From Streptomyces sp. NBC_01262 (GTDB lineage: Bacteria; Actinomycetota; Actinomycetes; Streptomycetales; Streptomycetaceae), in contig NZ_CP108462.1 in assembly GCF_036226365.1 (NCBI RefSeq), positions 1,488,001-1,552,000 of the forward strand: DNA of 64,000 nucleotides. The letters are read 5' to 3'. The notes below the pieces were generated by a model that worked only from the letters and a program-made list of their open reading frames with translations, searched no databases and was not told where the DNA came from. Shown piece after piece: positions 40,931 to 49,981 of the stretch. The position numbers and the translations under genes are program-made. Each line of letters begins with the position of its first letter. Within the stretch, counting starts at the first letter, position 1.

Positions 40931-42381
40931 TCGTCCTCCACTGTTCGGGCGAGGGTGCCGAGCGGCACCGGTTGCGCGACGGGCCGGCCGGCCAGGGCGC
41001 GCAGATCGTCAACGTTCGGCCCGCGGCCAAATCGTGCGCCGACCAGGCAGGCGATGGCGTAGCCGCAGACCCGGCCCTGGCACAGGCCCATGCCGGGGCG
41101 CGCGTACAGCTTGACCGCGCGGGCGTCGGTCGCGCCCAGGTCCACCACCGCCTCGGTGACCGCTTCCGCGGTGACCTCCTCGCACCGGCACACCACGGTG
41201 CCGGGGTCCAGCCAGTCCATCCACCCCAGCGGTACCGGATACGCCTCGTACAGGGCGTCCGCGAACAGCAGCTGCGCGCGGCGCCGCCGCACCAGACGGC
41301 GCACGGCCGCCGGATCGGGAACGGCCCCGGTGGCGGTGTGGACGGCGTGGAGGGCGGCGAGTTCGCCCTCGATGAGGGACAGGGCGGCGCCGCCGACCCC
41401 GCAGACCTCACCGGCGAGGTAGACGCCGGGGACGGTGCTGCACTGCCGGGAGTCGGGGATGGCGGTCAGGGCGCCGTCGAAGTCGGACCAGGTGTCGCAG
41501 CCGAGCTGGAGCGCGAGCTCGATCTGGGGCGTGAAGCCGTAGCCGACGGCGATCGTGTCGCAGTCCAGCCTGCGTTCGCTGCCCGGCACGATTCTCCACT
41601 CGGCGTCGAGCCTGGCCACCGTGGCCCCGGTGACCTCGTCGGTGCCGTGTGCGGCGACCACGGTGCTACGGGTCCGGTACGGCACCCGGTGGCGCAGCAG
41701 GGTGGCCAGGTACCCCGCGCCCTCGGCGAGCTTGGCGCCGTTGCGCGCCACCACGACCGGGTGCCGGGCGAACGCGGTGGGCCGCCCGGCCTCGAACACG
41801 CCGAGCACGGTGGCGCCCCGCTGGGCGAGCCCGGCGGCGACGGCGAGCAGGAAGGGGCCGGTGCCCGCGACCACGATCCGCCGTCCGGCGAGCACGCCCT
41901 GGCCCTTCAGCAGCGCCTGCACCCCGCCCGCGGTGAACACTCCGGGCAACGTCCAGCCGGGAAAGGGCAGTTGGCGGTCGTAGGCGCCGGTGGCCAGCAC
42001 GACCGTACGGCTGTCGACGACACGCTCGGCCCCGTCCCCGTCCCCGCCCCGGTCGCCGCCCGCGCTGTGCAGGGCGTACGTGCGGAATCCGTCGCCGGTC
42101 CGCTCCACGTGCCAGACGCAGTGCCCGGCGAGATGGTCGATCCGGTCGGCGTGGTCGGTGAGCCCCTGCCGGAGCCGTTGGAACGTGGACCACTCGTGGT
42201 GCAGGGCTCCGTTGTCGCCCCGGCGGTGACGCCAGTACTGGCCGCCGGGGCGCGGGCCCGCGTCGACCAGCGCGACCCTGGCTCCGGCGGCGCCGGCGGT
42301 GACGGCCGCCGCGAGTCCGGCCGGGCCCGCCCCGATGACGGCGAGGTCGTACGGGCGGGAGTCAGCAGGCGAGGTCGCCAC
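40927..42381 (-). CDS. FAD/NAD-linked subunit of a D-hydroxyproline dehydrogenase-like complex (HcnB type)
   Basis: A 484-residue pyridine-nucleotide-disulfide-type flavoprotein: IGAGPAGLAAAVTAGAAGARVALVDAGPRPGGQYW (FAD), VVLATGAYDRQLPFPGW, IVVAGTGPFLLAVAAGLAQRGA (second dinucleotide fold), and a C-terminal BFD-like [2Fe-2S] motif CRCEEVT ... LCQGRVCG. AAGGAG at 6-nt spacing selects the GTG at 42381 rather than the GTG at 42414. The gene overlaps the ferredoxin-like subunit by 20 bp. The three-gene set matches HcnABC/D-hydroxyproline dehydrogenase heteromers that pass electrons from an amine-oxidising subunit to the membrane chain. Confidence 0.9.
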   Translation of the reverse strand: MATSPADSRPYDLAVIGAGPAGLAAAVTAGAAGARVALVDAGPRPGGQYWRHRRGDNGALHHEWSTFQRLRQGLTDHADRIDHLAGHCVWHVERTGDGFRTYALHSAGGDRGGDGDGAERVVDSRTVVLATGAYDRQLPFPGWTLPGVFTAGGVQALLKGQGVLAGRRIVVAGTGPFLLAVAAGLAQRGATVLGVFEAGRPTAFARHPVVVARNGAKLAEGAGYLATLLRHRVPYRTRSTVVAAHGTDEVTGATVARLDAEWRIVPGSERRLDCDTIAVGYGFTPQIELALQLGCDTWSDFDGALTAIPDSRQCSTVPGVYLAGEVCGVGGAALSLIEGELAALHAVHTATGAVPDPAAVRRLVRRRRAQLLFADALYEAYPVPLGWMDWLDPGTVVCRCEEVTAEAVTEAVVDLGATDARAVKLYARPGMGLCQGRVCGYAIACLVGARFGRGPNVDDLRALAGRPVAQPVPLGTLARTVEDE

Positions 42382-42646
42382 GGCCCGCTCCTTCCTGGGT
42401 CCGGACCTGGTCACCGGGCATGGCCTCCATCAGGCACGCGCGGCGGTTGGGCCGGCCGTTGACGGTGACCAGGCAGTCGAAGCACACCCCGATGCCGCAG
42501 AACAGCCCGCGCGGGGCACCCTCGATCCGAGTGCTGCGCCACGAGCGGTGCCCGGCGGCGACGAGCGCGGCGCCGATGCTCTGGCCCTCCTCCGCGTGGA
42601 TCGTCTCGTCGTCGAAGCGGAACTCGAAACCCGCACCGCCGCTCAT
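42362..42646 (-). CDS. (2Fe-2S)-binding small subunit (HcnA type)
   Basis: A 94-residue protein with a plant-type [2Fe-2S] pattern in GLFCGIGVCFDCLVTVNGRPNRRACL (C-x4-C-x2-C and a distal Cys). The sequence FEFRFDDETIHAEEGQSIGAAL is the preceding ubiquitin-like sheet. Its ATG overlaps the oxidase stop (ATGA) and its end overlaps the next subunit gene, so the three polypeptides are made in step. It is expected to link the amine-oxidising and FAD/NAD subunits. Confidence 0.92.
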   Translation of the reverse strand: MSGGAGFEFRFDDETIHAEEGQSIGAALVAAGHRSWRSTRIEGAPRGLFCGIGVCFDCLVTVNGRPNRRACLMEAMPGDQVRTQEGAGRGDLAC

Positions 42647-43818
42647 CCGATGGCCTCCTCGAACCGGTCCGGGCGGAAGGGCGTGAGGTCCAGGTCGGGT
42701 TCCGTCCCCGCGACGACCTGGGCGATCAGGTGTCCCGTCGCGGCGGACAGCCCGATCCCGGCGCCTTCGTGCCCGGTGGCATGGAGGAGCCCCGGGGCGC
42801 GCGGGTCGGCGCCGATGACCGGCAGACGGTCCGGGCAGTACGGACGGAATCCCAGGTAGCTCCGGAGCAGCGCGACCTCGGCGAGGAACGGGAAGACCGC
42901 GATGGCCTGCGCGGCCAGCCTGCGCAGCACCGGCAGCGACATCGAGCGGTCGAAGCCGACCCGTTCCCTGCTCGCCCCGATCAGTACGGTGCCCGCCCGC
43001 GTGCCCTCGACCACGACCGAGGACTCCAGACCGGCCTCGCCGCTGGCCACGTTGGCGACGTAGTCGGCGCTGTAGACCTTGTGCCGGATCACCCGGGGCA
43101 GCGGCTCGGTGACCAGGATGAACCCCTTGCGGGGCAGCACGGGGACCGGTGCGCCCGCGAGCTCGCCCAGCCGCCCGCTCCAGGTGCCGGCGGCGTTGAC
43201 GACCCGGCCGGCGCGAATGACCGGCGCCTCGGCGGAGTTCGTCTCGACCCCGATGAGGGCGCCCCGGGCGTCGCGCCAGAAGCCGGTGACCTCGGTGCCC
43301 GTCAGGACGGTGACCCCCCGTGCCCGGGCGTGCTGGAGCAGCCGCGCCGTGGCCAGCACCGGCTGGACCTGGCTGTCCTGCGGGTAGTACGCGCCCGAGA
43401 CCACGTCACGCGTGATGTTCGGCTCCAGCTCGGTGACCTCGCCGCAGGAGAGGTCGACCGCCTCGACACCGGCCCCGCGCTGGGTCGCCGTCAGCCGCCG
43501 CAGGCCATCGGCCCCGGCGGCCGAGGCCGCCACCACGACACCGCCCTTGGACTCGTACTCCAGGCGTTCCGCGCCCATCTCCCCGGCGATTTCCTCCCAC
43601 AGTCGTGAGGAGAGCAGCGCCAGGTCGAGTTCGGGTCCGGGCTCCTTGTCGGAGAGCAGGATGTTGCCCTCGCACGCCGCGGTCGTGCCGCCGCCGATCG
43701 CGCCCCGCTCAATCACGGTGACGCTCAGACCGGCCAGCGAGCAGTAGTACGCGCACGCGGCACCGACCACGCCCGCCCCGATGACGACCACGTCAGGTGA
43801 TCGATTCGACCCAGCCAT
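42643..43818 (-). CDS. FAD-dependent D-amino-acid (D-hydroxyproline) oxidising subunit (HcnC/DadA type)
   Basis: A 391-residue DAO-fold flavoprotein: DVVVIGAGVVGAACAYYCSLAGLSVTVIERG (FAD), GGTTAACEGNILLSDKEPG, RVVNAAGTWSGRLGELAG, and the C-terminal GFRPYCPDRLPVIGADPRAPGLLHATGHEGAGIGLSAATG. It should oxidise cis-4-hydroxy-D-proline to 1-pyrroline-4-hydroxy-2-carboxylate. It is the first gene of the six-gene operon (oxidase, 2Fe-2S, FAD/NAD subunit, deaminase, epimerase, GntR). A small palindrome lies just upstream. Sarcosine or another N-alkyl amino acid is a less likely substrate given the epimerase. Confidence 0.92.
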   Translation of the reverse strand: MAGSNRSPDVVVIGAGVVGAACAYYCSLAGLSVTVIERGAIGGGTTAACEGNILLSDKEPGPELDLALLSSRLWEEIAGEMGAERLEYESKGGVVVAASAAGADGLRRLTATQRGAGVEAVDLSCGEVTELEPNITRDVVSGAYYPQDSQVQPVLATARLLQHARARGVTVLTGTEVTGFWRDARGALIGVETNSAEAPVIRAGRVVNAAGTWSGRLGELAGAPVPVLPRKGFILVTEPLPRVIRHKVYSADYVANVASGEAGLESSVVVEGTRAGTVLIGASRERVGFDRSMSLPVLRRLAAQAIAVFPFLAEVALLRSYLGFRPYCPDRLPVIGADPRAPGLLHATGHEGAGIGLSAATGHLIAQVVAGTEPDLDLTPFRPDRFEEAIG

Positions 43819-43824
43819 CCCAGT

Positions 43825-43837
43825 AATATGTCACATT
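43825..43837. promoter_or_regulatory. Candidate GntR operator ATGT-C-ACAT
   Basis: AATATGTCACATT contains perfect four-base arms around a central C (43828-43836) and lies 10-19 bp upstream of the first gene of the hydroxyproline operon. Its position suits repression by the co-encoded GntR protein. The arms are short, so this is tentative. Confidence 0.4.
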
Positions 43838-43850
43838 GCAATTCCACACG

Positions 43851-43886
43851 CTGCGCAACCCCGCGATCGTTCGCGGGGTTGCGCAG
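43851..43886. terminator. Perfect 16-bp hairpin between the GH43 gene and the hydroxyproline operon
   Basis: CTGCGCAACCCCGCGA (43851-43866), the loop TCGT and the exact complement (43871-43886) form a perfect 16-bp stem. It lies 34 bp after the stop of the GH43 gene and upstream of the hydroxyproline operon, both on the minus strand. It lacks a clear U-tract, as is common in Streptomyces. It probably separates the two units. Confidence 0.8.
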
Positions 43887-43919
43887 CCAGTCGGCTGACC
43901 ATCTCGGTCACCGCAGGGG

Positions 43920-46900
43920 TCAGTGCCTGCCGGCGCTCAGCGCGATGCCGGTGGTCCTGGCACCGGTGAGGTTGTCGTAGACGACGTCGCCCGTGGCCTT
44001 GTTCCAGATCCTGATGCGGAAGGTGTCCGGGGAGTCGGTGAGCCAGACCCGGAAGCCGTAGCCGGCGGTGCCGTTGACCTTGCCGGAGCCCTGGTACTGG
44101 GCCTGGGAGCCGGTGATCACCATCCAGTCGGAGGAGGTGTCGCGGAAGTCCAGCTTCCCGGCCTTGAACTCGAAGGCGGCCTTGGCCGAAATGGTGCCGT
44201 CCTTCTTGTACTTGGCGGCGACGGAGAAGGAGGCCTTCCCGGTCGCGGACGGGTGAGCGGGTGAGGCCCCGGCCTGCGAGGCGATGTCGCCCTTGCCGGT
44301 CAGGCGCTGGCCGGTGTCGTAGACGACCAGTTCGGGCAGTGTCCTGCTGTCCGAGCCGCCGTCGTCGTCGGTGACGGTGACCACCGGCCGGTGGATGCCT
44401 GCCGCCCGGTAGGTGTGGGCGGCCGTGCAGGCGGCCGGGGCGGTGCCGTCCTGCCAGTTGACGCGGCAGGTCTGGGTGTCGGCGGCGCCCGCGTCGGTGA
44501 ACCGGACGCTCACGGTGACCGGCCTGTTCACCGGCACCGGGTGGGCCGGTCCGGTGGCCGAGCCGATCACCGGTGCCGCGTTGTCAACGGTGACGGTGAG
44601 GGTGTCGTGGCTTCGGCCGCCGGTCAGGGTGACCTCGTACGTGCCGTTGTCGGCGCAGGTGATCGTGGTGAGGATGGCGCCGGGGTCGGAGAAGACGCAG
44701 GGCGCCCCGGCCTCGACGGTCCACGCCGGGTCGCCGGCTCCGGAGATGGTGCCGGTCAGCGGGATCGGGCTGCCCTCGGTGCCCAGGGCGTCCGGGCCGG
44801 CGTGGACGACGGTGACCGGGTCGATGCTGGTCAGGGTGGGCACGACCTTCTTGATCAGGCCGTCGGAGTCGAACTCCAGCTTGTCGATGGTGGTTTCGCG
44901 GTGGGTGCCGTCACCGCCGGGGATGGCGAAGCGGTGGTAGGCGATGTACCAGTCGTCGGTGTTGGGGACATGGACGACGGAGTGATGGCCCGTGCCCTTG
45001 ATGCCCTGGGACAGGTCCTTGCTCAGGATCACGCCGCGCCTGGTCCAGGGGCCGGTGGGCGAGGGGCCGGTGGCGTAGGCGACCTGGTAGTTCTCGTCCC
45101 GGGTGTCGTTCTGCGACCACATGAAGTAGTAGGTGCCCGCTCGCTTGATGACGAAGGAGCCCTCGTTGTAGCCGCTGGGCGTGATGTCGGTGACCTTCGA
45201 CGCGTCGAGGGAGATCATGTCGTCGTTCAGCGGGACGACGTACGCGTGGCCGTTGCCGAAGTACAGGTACGACTGGCCGTCGCCGTCGGTGAAGGCCGCC
45301 GGGTCGATCATCTGGCCGCTGAAGGCGCCGGCGGCGAGCAGCGGCTTGCCGAGGGCGTCGGTGAAGGGGCCGGTGGGCGAGTCGGAGACTGCGACGCCGA
45401 TGTTGGCGTCGGCGCAGAAGTAGAAGTAGTACTTCCCGTTCTTCTCCGCGATCGTCGGGGCCCAGGCCCGGCTGTCGGCCCAGCTGACATCCGGCCCCAG
45501 GTCGAGGATGACGCCGTGGTCCGTCCAGTGGACCAGGTCCTTGGAGGAGTACGCCTTGAACTGCGTGCCGCTCCAGCCGTCGAAGCCGTCGGTGGTCGGA
45601 TAGATGTAGAAGGTGTCGCCGAAGACGACGATGTCGGGGTCGGCGTTCAGCCCCGGCAGGACCGGGCTCTTCATCTCCAGTGCCTCCACTGTCCAGGTGC
45701 GGGTCGTGCCGTCCGAGCCGGTGACCACGTACGTCACCGGCTTGGTGAAGTCGTGCGCCGTGCCGGAGGCGGGGCTGATGCTCGCGCCGTGGGCGAGGGT
45801 GAACTCGGGGGCCAGCGAGGTGCGGTCGGTGCCCTCGGTGAGCGGGAGGGTGACCTTGCTGTCGGGGTCGTCGACGATCGCGGCGACCTTCAGCGCGGGG
45901 TGGGTCACGGCGGCGATGCCCGTGGTGTTGCCGCTGAGCTCCAGTACCTCGGCGGCGGACAGGGCCCGGTTGTAGATCCGGAAGTCGTCGACCGCGCCGC
46001 CGAAGTAGGGGTCGGCGGAGTACAGGGACCTGCCGATGTAGCCGGTGTAGTCCTTGGCGGAGTCGTAGAGGTCCGAGGGCTTGATGATGACGCCCGTCGC
46101 CCGGGACACCTCGACGCCGTCCAGGTAGAGGACCGCGGTCTGCGCCGTGCCGTCCACGGTGACGGTGACGTGGTGCCAGGTGCCGGTGGTGAACTGGGAG
46201 CCGGTCATCTTGGACTCGCCCGACCAGGTGGCTGTGGTGATCGCCGAGTACAGGCTGGAGCCGCCGTTGGACGGGGTGGCGAACAGGTACTTGTCGCTGT
46301 CCGGGCCGAGACCGAAGAGCCACTGGAAGTTGGCCCCGCCGTTCCACTTGGCGTAGGTGGAGACGGTGACGCTGTCGGTGTCCTTCAGCACGCCGTTCGG
46401 GATCTTGACGTACGGCGAGGTGGTGGAGGTGCTGGAGCCCCCGGACATCTCGAACGAGCCGCCGTGCACACCGGTGCCGAAGGCGGGGGTGCGGACGTAC
46501 GTGCCGTGGTTGCCGTGGCCGCTGGAATCACGGACGACGCTGCCGCCGCTCTCGTCGAAGTCGTAGTGCAGGACCAGGTCGGCCGGCACCTCGGAGCCCT
46601 CCGCCGAGACGGTGACGGCGGCATGGACCGCGATCGCGGAGCCGTCCGGCAGGCTGCCCCCGACGGTGAAGGTCCCGGCCTGCGCGTACGCCGAGGCCGG
46701 CACGTCGTCCCACGTCACGGAGACGGGGCGCTGGACGCCGTCGGCGTAGGTCGCGATGACGGTGGCCGGCAGGACGGGGGCCTGGCCGACGGCCGTCGTC
46801 ACGGTGACGTCCTCGGCGCTCGTGACGAGCGCGTCGGGCTGATAGGCCGTCAGCAGGCGCTCGTACTCGGCCTGGGTGACCGGAAGGACCGTGCCGTGGC

Positions 46901-49073
46901 GTGGACTCGACGGGAGGTCGTAGTCGCTGGAGGGGGTCCAGACGCCGGAGTCGAGGTCGGTGGTCTCGAAGGGGATGTAGCCGCGGCCTCCGTACTCGTC
47001 GGCGAACAGATACCACTTGTCCTCGGTGTTGGACTTGAAGACCAGCGGCCCCTCGGCGGCGCTCATCTCGCCGTAGCCGATGCCCTCGGCGACGGCGTCG
47101 TAGGAGAGGTTCAGGATCGAGTCGCTCTTCTCCTCGAAGATGAACTTGCTGTAGGGGCTGGAGGAGCTGTTGTTCCGCTCGTCCTTGGAGAAGCGGTAGT
47201 ACTGGCCGTCCTGCTCGATCATCGTGGAGTCGATGACCGAATAGCCGCGGTCGATCCAGACCTTGGGCTCGCTGAAGGTGTAGAAGTCGCGGGTGGTGGC
47301 GTACATCATCCGGTTGTACGTGTCGCCGGTGTGCGCGTCGTTGTCGTACAGCTTCGAGGCCCAGAAGACCACGTACTCGCCGAGCGAGTCGTCGTAATAG
47401 GCCTCCGGTGCCCAGGTGTTGCCTGCCGAGTCGGGTGAGATCTTCACCAGGCGCTGGTCGGTCCAGTGGACGAGGTCGGTGGACTCCCAGATCATGATGG
47501 ATCTGCTGCCGGTGCGCTGGGCGGCGTCCCAGTCGCCGTTGCCGTAGATCCGCAGATCGGTGGCGATCTGGTAGAACTTGTCGCCCTCCGGGGAGCGGAT
47601 GATGAACGGGTCGCGCAGGCCCTTCTCGCCCAGGGTGGAGGTCAGTACGGGACTGGCGTCGTTCAGCTCCCGCCAGTGCAGCGGGTCGTCGCCCTTGCTG
47701 AGGCCGAAGTGGACCTGCTCGCCGTCCGAGGAGCCCTCGCCGGTGAAGTAGCTGAACAGGTATCCCTTGCGGGCTTCCTGGGCGGGCAGTTCGGGCACGG
47801 TCGCGGTGAGGACGCGGGTGGCCGTGGCGCCGCCCTTGGTCACGGTGGCGGTCAGGTCGGCGGTGGTGGCGCCGTCGCCGTGCGCGGGGCGGTGCACCAC
47901 GCCGTCGGCGGAGACCACGCCGGGGCTGGCGGAGGACCAGGTGACGGCGGTGCCGTAGGAGCCGGTCGCCGGGAGGGTGAGGTTGCCGCGTACGTCGCCG
48001 AGGTTGTGGACGCTCAAGGCGTCGGCGGCCCGCCGGGTGGCCTCGGCGTCGTCGAAGTCGGCGGGGACGGTGACGTCGAAGGTCTTCGTGTCGGTCACCG
48101 GGCCCTTCTTCAGCGTCGCCGTCAGCGTGGCGTGCCCGTCCGGCTCACCGGCGGCGGGGCGGGTGACGGCGCCGGTGGCCGACACCACGGACGGCGTGTC
48201 GCTCGCCCAGGTGATCGTCGAGCCGCCGGCGGTGCCGGTGGCCGGGAGCGTCAGGTCGGCGACGACCGCGCCGGTGTCGCCGAGGGTGAGGGCGGCCTTG
48301 TCGTCGGCCACGCCCTGGGTGTCGACGGGGAGGGCGAGCTGTTCGGTCTCGGAGGCGGCCAGCGCCCGGTTGTACACCCGGAAGTCGCGGATGGCGCCCT
48401 TGAAGAGCTTGTCCCCCGAGTAGACGGACTTCCCGATGTAGTCGGCGGTGGTGACGCCCGACCCGATGTCGCCGGGGGTGGTGGTGACCGCCGTGTTGCG
48501 GGCCACCTCCACGCCGTCCTCGTAGAGGATGCCGGTGGTGCCGGTCTGGGCGTAGTCGATGTGCTTCCAGACCGCGCGGGTCAGATTGCGGGTGGCGGCG
48601 GGCTGGGTGGTCTGCTCCGTCGACCAGTTGCCGGTGGCGATGGAGGTCCGGAAGGTGTTGCCCGTGGTGAACAGGTAGCCGTTGCCGCTGGACCCGCTGG
48701 AGTTGCCGAAGCCGTAGATGAAGTACGGGGTGGTCTGCGCGGAGTCGATCTTCACGTCCATCGATACGGTGATCGACGTCATGCCGCTCATGATGTTGTC
48801 CGGCACCTTGATGTAGGTGTCCGAACCGTTGAAGGCGAGCCCTTCGCCGCTGCCGGACCACCCTGCGGTCCCGCTCACCGCGCCGTCCCTGCCGTTGCCC
48901 GAGGCGTCGGCCGCGACTGCGCCGGAGGCGGCGTCCAGCTTGTACCAAAGGACCAGGCCGTCGGCGATGTCCGAGGCCTGCGCCGCCTCCGCCGCCTGTG
49001 CGGGAACGGCGAGGCCGACAGCTCCCGTTAACAGCGACGCGGCGGTGAGTACGGCGAGGCAGGCTCTTTGCAT
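43920..49073 (-). CDS. Giant secreted glycoside hydrolase: LamG - Ig-like - GH43 - Ig-like - LamG - GH43
   Basis: A 1717-residue secreted protein: signal peptide (about 1-28, ending VPAQAAEA), LamG (40-245), two bacterial Ig-like repeats (255-430), GH43 (436-740), an Ig-like linker, LamG (832-1045), a DUF5018-like strand region, a second GH43 (1138-1415), PKD-like segments and a C-terminal domain. Each GH43 has a full triad: D488 (LRDPF), D615 (VIDST) and E674 (AAEGP); then D1145 (NADPD), D1257 (MIDPA) and E1304 (YNEGS). Arabinan or arabinoxylan side chains are likely substrates. The second ATG (49073) was chosen because AGGAG lies 9 nt upstream; the first ATG overlaps that signal. Confidence 0.9.
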   Translation of the reverse strand: MQRACLAVLTAASLLTGAVGLAVPAQAAEAAQASDIADGLVLWYKLDAASGAVAADASGNGRDGAVSGTAGWSGSGEGLAFNGSDTYIKVPDNIMSGMTSITVSMDVKIDSAQTTPYFIYGFGNSSGSSGNGYLFTTGNTFRTSIATGNWSTEQTTQPAATRNLTRAVWKHIDYAQTGTTGILYEDGVEVARNTAVTTTPGDIGSGVTTADYIGKSVYSGDKLFKGAIRDFRVYNRALAASETEQLALPVDTQGVADDKAALTLGDTGAVVADLTLPATGTAGGSTITWASDTPSVVSATGAVTRPAAGEPDGHATLTATLKKGPVTDTKTFDVTVPADFDDAEATRRAADALSVHNLGDVRGNLTLPATGSYGTAVTWSSASPGVVSADGVVHRPAHGDGATTADLTATVTKGGATATRVLTATVPELPAQEARKGYLFSYFTGEGSSDGEQVHFGLSKGDDPLHWRELNDASPVLTSTLGEKGLRDPFIIRSPEGDKFYQIATDLRIYGNGDWDAAQRTGSRSIMIWESTDLVHWTDQRLVKISPDSAGNTWAPEAYYDDSLGEYVVFWASKLYDNDAHTGDTYNRMMYATTRDFYTFSEPKVWIDRGYSVIDSTMIEQDGQYYRFSKDERNNSSSSPYSKFIFEEKSDSILNLSYDAVAEGIGYGEMSAAEGPLVFKSNTEDKWYLFADEYGGRGYIPFETTDLDSGVWTPSSDYDLPSSPRHGTVLPVTQAEYERLLTAYQPDALVTSAEDVTVTTAVGQAPVLPATVIATYADGVQRPVSVTWDDVPASAYAQAGTFTVGGSLPDGSAIAVHAAVTVSAEGSEVPADLVLHYDFDESGGSVVRDSSGHGNHGTYVRTPAFGTGVHGGSFEMSGGSSTSTTSPYVKIPNGVLKDTDSVTVSTYAKWNGGANFQWLFGLGPDSDKYLFATPSNGGSSLYSAITTATWSGESKMTGSQFTTGTWHHVTVTVDGTAQTAVLYLDGVEVSRATGVIIKPSDLYDSAKDYTGYIGRSLYSADPYFGGAVDDFRIYNRALSAAEVLELSGNTTGIAAVTHPALKVAAIVDDPDSKVTLPLTEGTDRTSLAPEFTLAHGASISPASGTAHDFTKPVTYVVTGSDGTTRTWTVEALEMKSPVLPGLNADPDIVVFGDTFYIYPTTDGFDGWSGTQFKAYSSKDLVHWTDHGVILDLGPDVSWADSRAWAPTIAEKNGKYYFYFCADANIGVAVSDSPTGPFTDALGKPLLAAGAFSGQMIDPAAFTDGDGQSYLYFGNGHAYVVPLNDDMISLDASKVTDITPSGYNEGSFVIKRAGTYYFMWSQNDTRDENYQVAYATGPSPTGPWTRRGVILSKDLSQGIKGTGHHSVVHVPNTDDWYIAYHRFAIPGGDGTHRETTIDKLEFDSDGLIKKVVPTLTSIDPVTVVHAGPDALGTEGSPIPLTGTISGAGDPAWTVEAGAPCVFSDPGAILTTITCADNGTYEVTLTGGRSHDTLTVTVDNAAPVIGSATGPAHPVPVNRPVTVSVRFTDAGAADTQTCRVNWQDGTAPAACTAAHTYRAAGIHRPVVTVTDDDGGSDSRTLPELVVYDTGQRLTGKGDIASQAGASPAHPSATGKASFSVAAKYKKDGTISAKAAFEFKAGKLDFRDTSSDWMVITGSQAQYQGSGKVNGTAGYGFRVWLTDSPDTFRIRIWNKATGDVVYDNLTGARTTGIALSAGRH

Positions 49074-49185
49074 CGTTTCAAATCTCCTCATCGAGACATG
49101 ACCGAAAACAGGGGGGAGGTGCGTGACGTCGCGTTTCGAGAGTGTGAACGCGCACGGAGTGCAGCGTCAATAGATATCGAACGAC

Positions 49186-49201
49186 GTCCGACCAGTCGGA
49201 C
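49186..49201. promoter_or_regulatory. Palindrome GTCCGAC-CA-GTCGGAC
   Basis: Perfect seven-base arms with a two-base spacer lie between the divergent GH43 (start 49073) and VOC (start 49249) genes, 48 bp before the VOC start. It could be an operator for either gene. No regulator is encoded next to it. Confidence 0.45.
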
Positions 49202-49248
49202 AACCGGCCCGCCCGCCGATGTCAGTGGCCGGGGGCAGGATGGAAGGC

Positions 49249-49962
49249 ATGACTGTGACCGGACGCCTGGAACTCGCCGCCTTCGACGCGGCCGACATCG
49301 ACACGCTCGCCTCGTTCTACGCCGAACTCACCGGCTGGACGATCGCCCGGAAGGAGTCCGACTGGATCACCATGCGGACGGGGGACGACCAGGAAATGGC
49401 CTTCCAGCTGGCCCCGGACCATGCCGCACCCCAGTGGCCCGGCCAGGAGCACCCGCAGCAGCTCCACCTCGACCTTCAGGTCGACGACCACCTGGCGGCG
49501 GCCGAGCGCGCGGTCGCTCTCGGTGCCACCCGGCTCGCCGACGGCCCGAGCTGGATCACCCTGGCCGACCCGGCGGGCCACCCCTTCGACCTGTGCCAGA
49601 AGGACGGTGTCGGCCCGGTGATGGGCCTGTTCGCCGTCACGATCGACGCTCCCGACGCATCGGCGCTGGCCCGCTTCTACGCCGCTCTCCTGGGCATGGA
49701 GGTCACCTACGACGGTCCCGAAGGCGCGCTCATCGCCGGTTACGGCAGGAGCGTCATGTTCCAGCAGGTCGGCGAGTACACCGCGCCCCGGTGGCCGGAT
49801 CCGGCGCACCCGCAGCAGGGGCACCTCGACATCATCGTCGACGACCTCGACTCCGGCGAAGCACGGGCCCTTGAGCTGGGCGCGTCCCGGCTGCCGGGCG
49901 GCGGCGCGACCTTCCGGGTCTTCGCCGACCCGGCCGGCCACCCCTTCTGCCTGACCGTCTGA
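49249..49962 (+). CDS. Tandem VOC (glyoxalase/bleomycin-resistance-like) protein
   Basis: A 237-residue protein made of two vicinal-oxygen-chelate domains (about 5-118 and 122-237), each with the paired beta-alpha-beta-beta-beta pattern: LASFYAELTGWTI with LADPAGHPFDLC, and LARFYAALLGMEV with FADPAGHPFCL. Actinobacteria carry many such CFP32/Rv0577-like proteins, whose substrates are mostly unknown. The ATG at 49249 was preferred over the ATG at 49240, which is too close to the purine-rich GGGGGCAGG. It is divergent from the GH43 gene. Confidence 0.85.
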   Translation: MTVTGRLELAAFDAADIDTLASFYAELTGWTIARKESDWITMRTGDDQEMAFQLAPDHAAPQWPGQEHPQQLHLDLQVDDHLAAAERAVALGATRLADGPSWITLADPAGHPFDLCQKDGVGPVMGLFAVTIDAPDASALARFYAALLGMEVTYDGPEGALIAGYGRSVMFQQVGEYTAPRWPDPAHPQQGHLDIIVDDLDSGEARALELGASRLPGGGATFRVFADPAGHPFCLTV

Positions 49963-49981
49963 CCTCTGACAGTCTGACCGC

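Noticed and set aside
49172..49177. A TAGATA hexamer upstream of the GH43 gene as a member of the island's operator family
   Set aside because: It is isolated, has no palindromic context and lies far from the island; treated as a chance match.
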